Shown here piece after piece: positions 57,092-64,000 of a DNA stretch of 64,000 nt. The number at the start of each line of letters is the position of its first letter. Positions within the stretch are counted from its first letter, which is position 1. Made by a program: the position numbers and the translations under genes. The notes beneath the pieces were generated by a model. It was not told where the DNA came from. It did not search any database and saw only the letters and a program-made list of their open reading frames with translations. This DNA comes from Sarcina sp. DSM 11001 (GTDB lineage: Bacteria; Bacillota; Clostridia; Lachnospirales; Lachnospiraceae), in NCBI RefSeq assembly GCF_900101015.1, contig NZ_FNFZ01000012.1, positions 1 through 64,000 on the forward strand, in the 5' to 3' direction.

Positions 57092-58180
57092 ATGGTCTGG
57101 AAAAAGATTTTGTTCATTTTTAACCCGGTATCAGGGCGGTCACAGATAAAAAACAACCTGATGGAGATCCTTGAGATCCTGTCCGGCGCGGACTTCAAGG
57201 TCGTCTGTTATGCGACGAAAGCATCCGGAGACGCAAGACGGATCGTGCGCGAACGGGAAGACGACTATCTGTACATTGTCTGCGCGGGAGGCGACGGTAC
57301 CCTGGATGAGGTGGTCAGCGGGATGATGGAGAGCCGGGACAAGCCCTTTGTCCCGATCGGGTATATTCCTGCAGGAACGACGAATGATTTCGCCACAAAC
57401 CTGCATATACCTTCGGATATGAGAATGGCCGCAGAGGTTATTGCCCACGGGAAAACCTTCCGCTGTGACCTCGGACGGTTTAATAAAAAAGATTATTTTA
57501 CATATGTGGCAGCATTCGGAGTCTTTACGGGGACTTCCTATCAGACCCCGCAGGAACTCAAAAATCAGCTGGGGCATTTTGCCTATATCCTGCAGGGCGT
57601 GTCTGAACTGGGGAAAATGCGCGCCTACCATATGCATGTGAAGGCGATTGAGGCGAAGGAAGCTGAGAACGGAAAAAACAGTCCATATGATATAAGTACA
57701 TATGATGTATTTGAAGAAGACGGCAGAAAGGATGCGGACTATACAAAGGACGTGGGCAGTCTACAGAACGTACGGGCAGCAGGCAGAGCCGGCAGCCGCA
57801 AAAAGGCTAAGGAGGGAATCATCGATATCGAGGATGATTTTGCCTTTGGGATGATCACAAATTCCCGCTCAATCGGGGGAATCCCGAATATCACCGGACC
57901 CGACGTTGATCTGCAGGATGGACTTTTTGAGGTGACACTGATCCGTTTGCCCAGAAACCCGCTGGAGATGAGTGAGATCGTGATGGCCCTTGGAAATACG
58001 GAGATCCGCACGGAGATGGTCACGACTTTCAAGACCTCCCGCATCACGTTCTCCTGCGAGGAAAAAATCGACTGGACCCGCGATGGAGAGTACGCAGGAG
58101 GACATAAAAGAGTCACTCTGGAAAATATCCCCGGCCAGCTCAGGATCCTGGTGCCGGAAAAAGACGGAGATTTTTATTGA
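57092..58180 (+). CDS. Diacylglycerol kinase-family lipid kinase
   Basis: A 362-residue member of the DagK/YegS family. ILFIFNPVSGRSQIKNNL at the start, CAGGDGTLDEVVSG (nucleotide loop, residues about 69-82), IGYIPAGTTNDFATNL and SIGGIPNITGPDVDLQDGLFEV are the four family blocks. It phosphorylates a lipid such as diacylglycerol or undecaprenol, linking it to recycling of lipid from polymer synthesis. A charged insertion of about 60 residues (195-255) splits the C-terminal beta domain. GGGGCAGAG precedes the ATG. Confidence 0.9.
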   Translation: MVWKKILFIFNPVSGRSQIKNNLMEILEILSGADFKVVCYATKASGDARRIVREREDDYLYIVCAGGDGTLDEVVSGMMESRDKPFVPIGYIPAGTTNDFATNLHIPSDMRMAAEVIAHGKTFRCDLGRFNKKDYFTYVAAFGVFTGTSYQTPQELKNQLGHFAYILQGVSELGKMRAYHMHVKAIEAKEAENGKNSPYDISTYDVFEEDGRKDADYTKDVGSLQNVRAAGRAGSRKKAKEGIIDIEDDFAFGMITNSRSIGGIPNITGPDVDLQDGLFEVTLIRLPRNPLEMSEIVMALGNTEIRTEMVTTFKTSRITFSCEEKIDWTRDGEYAGGHKRVTLENIPGQLRILVPEKDGDFY

Positions 58181-58185
58181 GGTAA

Positions 58186-58276
58186 TGGGCAGCAGCCAGA
58201 TTGAAGGAATGGGCAGCTGCCGGATTGAAGGAATGAGCGGCGGCCGGATTGAGGGAATAAGCAGCGGCCGGAATGA
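58186..58276 (+). repeat. 24-bp tandem array between convergent genes
   Basis: Four copies of a unit like GGGCAGCTGCCGGATTGAAGG with the last truncated. It fills the gap between the lipid kinase stop (58180) and the minus-strand gene stop (58277). Confidence 0.85.
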
Positions 58277-59092
58277 TTACCGCAGCTGGTCGTTCTCTCT
58301 GGCGTCTGCCACAGCCCTGAACATAAAGAAGTCCTCCGGCGTGGTGATCTTGACATTGTCCGCGCCGCAGTCGACGATCGAAAGGGGGCGGCCGTAGTGG
58401 TGCATGAGCGTACAGGTGTCGATCATGTTTGTCAGCCCTTCGCTGATCGCCCGCTCCTGAAGGTCCAGGATCTCATTCAGCCGGCAGCCCTGGGGCGCCT
58501 TGGCGATCCTGGAACGGTTCCTGTTTACGACCTCTTCGACCTGCTGAGTCTGGTCATTGACGAGAACGACTGTTTCCTTGGCGGGCCCGCTGCTGATACT
58601 GGTGCCATTCTTCTCGACACAGCGAAGGTTTGCCGTGATGAGATCTTCGTCGATCAGGGGACGGACACCGTCGTGGATCAGCACTGTGTGTGCTTCCCGC
58701 CCGTAGACTCTCGCCGCTTCCTTCAGCCCGTTATAGATGGACATCTGCCCCGTCTCACCGCCGGGGACGATGGAGACGATCTTTTCGAGGCGGTAGGTAT
58801 ATTTCAGCTCCTCCATATAGGGGATCCAGTCTTTGATGCAGACGACGATGATCCCGTCGATCTCCGGATGGCGGTTGAATATTTCCACGGTATGGACAAT
58901 GATGGGCTTGCCGTGCACAAAAAGAAACTGTTTGGGGCGGTCTTTGGCGTGCATTCTCTGTCCGGATCCGCCCGCAAAGATCACGGCTAGATTTTTAATC
59001 GCTTTATTTTTATCATCAGAAACATTTTTATTATCAGAAGTCTTATTATTAGAAATATTAGAAATCTTCTTATAATCAGAATTGGTATTCAT
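58277..59092 (-). CDS. IspD/TarI-type cytidylyltransferase
   Basis: A 271-residue CTP transferase: AVIFAGGSGQRMHAKDRPKQ (the nucleotide motif), GKPIIVHTVEIFNRHPEIDG, IHDGVRPLIDEDLI, AKAPQGCRLNEIL and DNVKITTPEDFFMFRAV. The PKQFLFVHGKPIIVHTVE form and the ending resemble TarI (ribitol-5-phosphate) as much as IspD (methylerythritol-phosphate); sequence alone does not decide. The first 33 residues are Asn/Ser/Asp/Lys-rich and come from an 15-18 bp in-frame repeat. GGAG lies 6 bases before the ATG. The 326-bp gap 59093-59418 upstream shows only a weak TTGTGA-18-TACGAT on the plus strand near 59279. Confidence 0.85.
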   Translation of the reverse strand: MNTNSDYKKISNISNNKTSDNKNVSDDKNKAIKNLAVIFAGGSGQRMHAKDRPKQFLFVHGKPIIVHTVEIFNRHPEIDGIIVVCIKDWIPYMEELKYTYRLEKIVSIVPGGETGQMSIYNGLKEAARVYGREAHTVLIHDGVRPLIDEDLITANLRCVEKNGTSISSGPAKETVVLVNDQTQQVEEVVNRNRSRIAKAPQGCRLNEILDLQERAISEGLTNMIDTCTLMHHYGRPLSIVDCGADNVKITTPEDFFMFRAVADARENDQLR

Positions 59093-59418
59093 AAAAAACT
59101 CCGCTGCGAATATGTCTGTCAGAAGTATTATCAGAGAAACAGATCAGGGAAAACAGACTGTCGGTTTTCCACGGCTTGACGGCAGATTACGATGATAATC
59201 ACGAGATTTACTTGATGATATGATGATGAATATCAGTATGCTGCCGATTGGTTTTATCCTGATTCATCATACACCAAATTGTGATTCGGGTAAACAATCC
59301 GGTACGATAATAGCCCGGTAATGGTTATTGTAATGATTGCCTGGACCGGAACAGCTCTGTAATTGCTGAACCGGAACAGTTATGAAAAAAGGATTGAAAA
59401 AGGATTAAGAAATAAACA

Positions 59419-62400
59419 ATGAATAGATTTATGAGACTGGTCCGGGGGATACCCGGACAGGGAGTGCCTGCATCCGGTGAGGCTGCCGCTGTTCAAGATG
59501 ATCATCATGATGAGCAGGGCACCGACTCCACACACGATGAATATAAAAAGGTGACCCGTTTTTTCTCCGTTTATTTTGTAGTCATAACGCTCATCCTTCT
59601 GTGGAATCTTTTCCATTGTACCACAACCTCCTGGGTTACCCGGGATGCAGTCAGTCTGTCAGAAACAGTTAAGTCAGGAACAGTTGAATCAGGAAATGAC
59701 TGGTCAGAAACAGGAGAACCGGGAACAGGAGAGCCGGAAACAGGAGAGTCAGAAACTGGCGGGGCGGGAACTGTCCAGTCAGAAACGGAGAAAGAGACGA
59801 TTGAATTGCTCGACGGGCAGTCTCTGATCCTCCACACTGTGGATCAGGACGAGGAAATAGTCAGCAGCGAAGCTGGTGGAAATGCTGTCCTTCGCGGAGC
59901 GGCTCTTCTGGGCTACGAGAACAGGAATGCCCTTCGGTTTACGGACGAATCAGTACAGGCGGAAGTCATCCGCGCAGAGACAGGAGAGGTGCTGGGTACA
60001 GCAGACCTCCTTCTGAGGAATCAGACGCCCTATCCTGCGGACGAGATGATGATGTATTTCACTTTTTCCACACCTGTTGCCGGGACAGCCGGAGAGGAAT
60101 TGGAACTCAGATTTTCTGCAGAAGGACTGCCCAGAAACGGGATTTTTTTCACCGGCCTTACAGAAGAGGACCTTTCGGGACAGGATTCCTCAGGACAGGA
60201 TGGTTTAGAGCAGGATTCCTCAGGACAGGACGCTTCAGGACAGAGTTCTTCAGGAGAGGGTTCTTCAGAGCAGGATCTTTCAGGTAATGCCTTTTCCGGG
60301 CAGGACAAAGTGGTTCGGGCAAGGCTTTTTTATGAAAAGAAGATCTGGTCGCCGTTTACGTCGCTCCTGTATTTCCTGGCGGAGGCGGCTCTGGCTGTTT
60401 TCTGCCTGAAACTCTATCGAAAAAAACGGTTTCCTTTCTGTGCGGACAGCAGAAGCTCCGACGGGATTATCCGGGGAAATACCCGTACAAGGTTCCGTGA
60501 CCTGGTTCCCCTTATCGTCATCCTGATCGTTTTTCTGTTTTCCATGGCTTTTTCCTATATCCATGCAGTCAGGAAAGCGGTACACTCTGTTTCCGCAGAA
60601 ATGCTGACCAGCCAGCTGATGCAGCAGTACACTACGATCCCGAAGCTGGAGGAGGAAGAGGAGACTGTCAGGATCCGCCCCGGTCAGAGGGTCCGCCAGA
60701 TAATTATCCCCGGACAGGATCAGCTTTCGGGACTCGGAATCAGGATCCAGAATAAGGAGGGCATGGAAGAGACCCTTCTGAACTGGAGTCTCTATGATGA
60801 GACCGGGACGAATCTGCTGCGCAGCGGAAGCGGCAGGATCGGCAGATTGAAAAAAATAAGTTCCATCCTTCCCAAAGAGAACATGTCTGAGATTTTCCGG
60901 ACAGAGACTGAGCGATATCTGGAACTTCCTCTGGACGCACCAGCTCCGGAAACAACGGGCAGGCATTTTGTGTTTGAGCTCTCTGTCCCTGAGGAATCAG
61001 AGGATTCCGTCAGAGTCTACGCCAGAAAAATGACCAACGGTTCCGTATTCAGAAGCTCAGGACAGGATGTTTCACTGGAAAACGAGGATGCCGAGGATGG
61101 CCAGGACGGGATAGATTCCCTGTCAGGTTTTGAAATGAATTCAGAAGCAGATTCTGAAATAAATTCAGAAGCAGATTCTGCAACAGATTCTGAAATCCTG
61201 CCTCTTGAAATCTGCACAATGGGAATTTACAGGAATAACGGGTTCATGAAGGCTCTCTTTGTGAGACTCAGTTTTGCCATGTGCCTGCTTCTGATTCTCC
61301 TGTTTTTCGCCGCGAAAGTACTGCGCGGCAGGCCGGAGCTCCTTTATCTTGCCTGTGCGGTCAGTATGGGACTGGTGTTCAGCTTTATGACTCCTCCCTG
61401 GACGATCTCCGATGAGAGGACTCATGTTGATACGGTTTACATGGTCTCCAATTCGCTTCTGGGGATCACAGATACACCGGGGCCTGAAAAAATGTACAAG
61501 CGGGCCTGTGATATCGACATGTCGATGAACTACACGATGCCAATCACTACTGCCAGATACCGGGCAGTGGAAAGCGGTCTCTTCGCTCCCGCCTCTTCTG
61601 TACATTTTGCGGGAGAGAGCAGTACCAGCAGCGGGAACGGTCTTGAGCTCACTGCCTGTTTTGCTGAGACATCCCTGGCGAATGTTTCCATCCTTTGTTA
61701 TCTGCCGTCCGCAGTCGGCTTTACCATTGCCAGACTGCTGGGGAGAGACATGATCACTATGTTCATGGCGGCGAGATGGGTGAATGTGCTTGTCTGTTCC
61801 CTGATCATCAGTTTTGCTGTGAAACGGATTCCCTATGGCGGAGCCTGCCTGGCAGCCATTGCGTTGTTCCCTAAAACTCTTCAGCAAATCGCCTCCTGTT
61901 CCTATGACGGAGTCGTCATCGCGGGAACCTTTTTGTTCATCGCCTACTGTATTGCGGCAGCTTATGACAGACGGTTCAGCATAATGGATCTGCTTGTCCT
62001 CTTCCTGTCGGGCTTTTTTGTCGCTTCCTCCAAGGGCGGTACTTATGTGCCTCTGCTGGGGATCGCCCTGATGATCCCCTTTACCGCAAAGAAGCTGCAC
62101 AGAGAGAATATTGAACTGCAGTCGGTATGGAAAGGCATTACCGCAGCCCTCCTGGGCAGCTGCGCTGTACTCTTTTTCGGAAAATTCGTAGGCCTTGTTT
62201 TTGGCATGCTTATGCGCCAGTCCGGCACAGCAGTTTATGGGGCTGGAGCTTCTGAGAGAACGCTATATTCACTTTCAGACCTCATCAGTTCTCCTGGCAA
62301 GCTGATCGACCTGTTTTTGAATACTGTAAACGTCCGGGGTGACGGCCTGATCAGTGAAATGGTCGGCAAAAATCTCTGCCAGAGATGGTACCTGGTCTTT

Positions 62401-62793
62401 GCCTTCCTGTTTCTGGCCTTTCTCGGGATACTTCATGAGAGAAAAAGCGGGGACGGGATTGAAAGAGAGACTGTGTCAGACCAGAAGTCTCAGCACACTC
62501 TCCCCTGCTATATCAACATGGGTGGGAGGGTCTGGCTCCTCTTCCTGGCGGCTTCGAGTACGGCACTTGTCTTTTTGTCCATGCTCGTCGCTTTTACGAC
62601 AAAAGGAGCTGCTTATATTGAGGGCATCCAGGGAAGGTATCTCCTGCCGATCATACCTCTGGTGTATCTTGCGGCGGAAAACAGAGTGCTGAGCAGGGAA
62701 GGAATCAGGGACGATCATATTCTCTACGCGGAAGCATGTCTGCTCGCCCTGACCTTCAGCCAGATTCTTCTGTATTACTTTGGAGGAATCTGA
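59419..62793 (+). CDS. Very large DUF2142-like integral membrane protein
   Basis: 1124 residues. Helix near 47-65, an outer region of about 240 residues with two in-frame Ser/Gly/Glu repeat arrays (about 85-120 and 250-290), a second helix near 310-330, a third near 360-385, another outer domain of about 210 residues, then some ten helices from about 610 on. The motif MTPPWTISDERTHVDTVYMV and, near the end, GIQGRYLLPIIPLVYLA fit the DUF2142 family of GT-C-like proteins. These are thought to be lipid-linked sugar transferases in polysaccharide loci. The two outer domains and repeats are extra. ATG 59419 has a poor ribosome site; a GTG at 59551 just before the first helix is another option. Confidence 0.75.
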   Translation: MNRFMRLVRGIPGQGVPASGEAAAVQDDHHDEQGTDSTHDEYKKVTRFFSVYFVVITLILLWNLFHCTTTSWVTRDAVSLSETVKSGTVESGNDWSETGEPGTGEPETGESETGGAGTVQSETEKETIELLDGQSLILHTVDQDEEIVSSEAGGNAVLRGAALLGYENRNALRFTDESVQAEVIRAETGEVLGTADLLLRNQTPYPADEMMMYFTFSTPVAGTAGEELELRFSAEGLPRNGIFFTGLTEEDLSGQDSSGQDGLEQDSSGQDASGQSSSGEGSSEQDLSGNAFSGQDKVVRARLFYEKKIWSPFTSLLYFLAEAALAVFCLKLYRKKRFPFCADSRSSDGIIRGNTRTRFRDLVPLIVILIVFLFSMAFSYIHAVRKAVHSVSAEMLTSQLMQQYTTIPKLEEEEETVRIRPGQRVRQIIIPGQDQLSGLGIRIQNKEGMEETLLNWSLYDETGTNLLRSGSGRIGRLKKISSILPKENMSEIFRTETERYLELPLDAPAPETTGRHFVFELSVPEESEDSVRVYARKMTNGSVFRSSGQDVSLENEDAEDGQDGIDSLSGFEMNSEADSEINSEADSATDSEILPLEICTMGIYRNNGFMKALFVRLSFAMCLLLILLFFAAKVLRGRPELLYLACAVSMGLVFSFMTPPWTISDERTHVDTVYMVSNSLLGITDTPGPEKMYKRACDIDMSMNYTMPITTARYRAVESGLFAPASSVHFAGESSTSSGNGLELTACFAETSLANVSILCYLPSAVGFTIARLLGRDMITMFMAARWVNVLVCSLIISFAVKRIPYGGACLAAIALFPKTLQQIASCSYDGVVIAGTFLFIAYCIAAAYDRRFSIMDLLVLFLSGFFVASSKGGTYVPLLGIALMIPFTAKKLHRENIELQSVWKGITAALLGSCAVLFFGKFVGLVFGMLMRQSGTAVYGAGASERTLYSLSDLISSPGKLIDLFLNTVNVRGDGLISEMVGKNLCQRWYLVFAFLFLAFLGILHERKSGDGIERETVSDQKSQHTLPCYINMGGRVWLLFLAASSTALVFLSMLVAFTTKGAAYIEGIQGRYLLPIIPLVYLAAENRVLSREGIRDDHILYAEACLLALTFSQILLYYFGGI

Positions 62794-62821
62794 TCCTGGA
62801 CTCGAAGCCGCTTTATATTTA

Positions 62822-62986
62822 CGGAATCTGTTTTATCTGCTGGAAGCAATGGTATTATTGCTTAACCTGATTTTGCTTAAAGCTGCTTTATTGTTGCGGA
62901 ATCTGTTTTATCTGCTGAGAGCAGTGGTATTATTGCTCAACCTGATTTTGCTCAAAGCTGTATTATTTTTGCAGAATCTGATATAC
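62822..62986 (+). repeat. 75-bp tandem repeat, just over two copies
   Basis: A unit starting CGGAATCTGTTTTATCTGCT at 62822 recurs at 62897 with few changes; a third copy begins at 62972 and breaks off. It lies between the DUF2142-like gene and rfbB. Confidence 0.9.
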
Positions 62987-63062
62987 TGCACAGAGAAAAG
63001 GTGCCTTCAAAAATATTGAAAAAGGTGCCCTTAAATTTAAAAAATCATGGGGTATAGAGAAT

Positions 63063-64000
63063 ATGACGATCATCGTGACCGGCGGAGCCGGATTTATCGG
63101 AAGCAACTTTGTTTTTTATGAGCTAAAAAACCATCCGGAGGACCGCATTGTCTGCATCGACAAGCTGACCTACGCCGGAAACCTCTCGACACTGGCTCCT
63201 GTCATGGAGAAACCGAATTTCCGCTTTGTGCGGATGGACATCTGTGACCGTGAAGGAATCTATAAGCTGTTTGAAGAGGAAAAACCTGACATTGTCGTTA
63301 ATTTCGCGGCGGAATCCCATGTGGACCGTTCGATTGAGGACCCGGAGATCTTTCTGCGGACCAATATTATCGGGACATCTGTCCTGATGGATGCCTGCCG
63401 CAAATACGGGATCACCCGCTATCATCAGGTCTCTACAGATGAAGTGTATGGAGATCTGCCGATCGACCGGCCCGATCTGTTTTTCACAGAGGAGACGCCG
63501 ATTCACACCAGCAGTCCCTACAGCAGTTCCAAGGCTTCTGCGGACCTGCTTGTGCTGGCCTATCACCGGACCTACGGGCTGCCGGTCTCCATCAGCCGCT
63601 GCTCCAATAACTATGGTCCCTATCATTTCCCGGAGAAGCTCATTCCTCTGATGGTCATCAACGCCCTGCACGACAAGCCCCTGCCGGTTTACGGCGAGGG
63701 ACTCAATGTCCGCGACTGGCTCTATGTCGAGGATCATTGCAAGGCGATCGACCTCGTCATGAGGAAGGGCCGTGTCGGTGAGGTCTACAACATCGGCGGT
63801 CACAATGAGATGAAAAATATCGATATCGTCAGACTGATCTGCAAGGAGCTGGGCAAACCGGAGAGCCTGATCACCTATGTGACGGACCGCAAAGGACACG
63901 ACCTGCGCTATGCCATTGACCCGACCAAGATCCACAATGAACTCGGCTGGCTCCCGGAAACCATGTTCAAGGATGGAATCAAAAAGACTATCCGCTGGTA
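63063..64000 (+). CDS. rfbB: dTDP-glucose 4,6-dehydratase (partial, runs off the window)
   Basis: 312 codons without a stop at the window edge. [19 protein letters not shown] at the start, [39 protein letters not shown] and [13 protein letters not shown] (YxxxK) identify RmlB/RfbB, which makes dTDP-4-keto-6-deoxyglucose, the precursor of dTDP-rhamnose. GGGG about 14 bases before and AGAGAAT nearer the ATG give a modest ribosome site. The usual neighbours rmlA, rmlC and rmlD are probably beyond the window or elsewhere. About 30 residues should be missing at the C terminus. Confidence 0.95.
   Translation, partial: MTIIVTGGAGFIGSNFVFYELKNHPEDRIVCIDKLTYAGNLSTLAPVMEKPNFRFVRMDICDREGIYKLFEEEKPDIVVNFAAESHVDRSIEDPEIFLRTNIIGTSVLMDACRKYGITRYHQVSTDEVYGDLPIDRPDLFFTEETPIHTSSPYSSSKASADLLVLAYHRTYGLPVSISRCSNNYGPYHFPEKLIPLMVINALHDKPLPVYGEGLNVRDWLYVEDHCKAIDLVMRKGRVGEVYNIGGHNEMKNIDIVRLICKELGKPESLITYVTDRKGHDLRYAIDPTKIHNELGWLPETMFKDGIKKTIRW

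Noticed and set aside
62780-63019. A Leu-rich 79-codon frame with repeated hydrophobic segments
   Set aside because: It arises from a 75-bp spacer duplication, starts inside the previous gene and lacks a ribosome site.

Overview
The window is from a low-to-mid GC Gram-positive bacterium, most likely a gut-type Clostridia (Lachnospiraceae-like). The support is: an hbd-etfB-etfA set typical of butyrate producers, a long-form ribosome hibernation factor, AGGAGG-type ribosome sites, tRNA genes without encoded CCA, LCP and L,D-transpeptidase wall enzymes, and an exopolysaccharide (EPS) locus with an EpsG-type polymerase and a bacterial tyrosine kinase. No sequence search could be run, so family assignments rest on motifs recognised by eye.

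Layout. 1-273 is the 3' end of a 23S rRNA, followed by tRNA-Asn, tRNA-Glu, a CAT-anticodon tRNA and tRNA-Leu, with no 5S gene between. 1144-7549 holds housekeeping genes: a secreted SH3-NlpC/P60 hydrolase, HPF, 3-hydroxybutyryl-CoA dehydrogenase, EtfBA, a YbaK-type deacylase and a minus-strand tRNA-Arg. 7715-7907 looks like a structured, terminated small RNA. 8043-18784 is a two-gene unit: a membrane Ser/Thr kinase whose stop overlaps the start of a 2981-residue membrane-anchored protein built from about 13 Ig-like segments. A LacI-type regulator follows.

20488-47288 is a large co-directional EPS locus. It contains an initiating sugar-phosphate transferase, a Wzz/BY-kinase fusion, an EpsG-like polymerase, about eight further glycosyltransferases, a pyruvyltransferase/FrhB fusion, a UDP-sugar epimerase, the CDP-3,6-dideoxyhexose enzymes RfbF-RfbG-RfbH, a split transketolase-like pair with an SDR reductase (suggesting a branched or chain-extended deoxysugar), and a Wzm/Wzt ABC exporter. 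An HpaI-type aldolase and a D-2-hydroxyacid dehydrogenase sit among them, so a hydroxy-acid decoration is possible. 47386-53905 continues with envelope proteins: a metallophosphoesterase, an SGNH-like protein, an LCP ligase and an L,D-transpeptidase. 54093-64000 has two Nudix hydrolases, a minus-strand GH114-like secreted hydrolase, a lipid kinase, a minus-strand IspD/TarI-type cytidylyltransferase, a very large DUF2142-like membrane protein, and the start of rfbB cut by the window end.

The most pervasive unexplained feature is short degenerate tandem repetition. At least 17 spacers carry arrays with units of about 11 to 75 bp, each different in sequence. Several end directly at a start codon, with the last unit supplying the ribosome site. 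Similar in-frame arrays expand low-complexity segments of many of the proteins.
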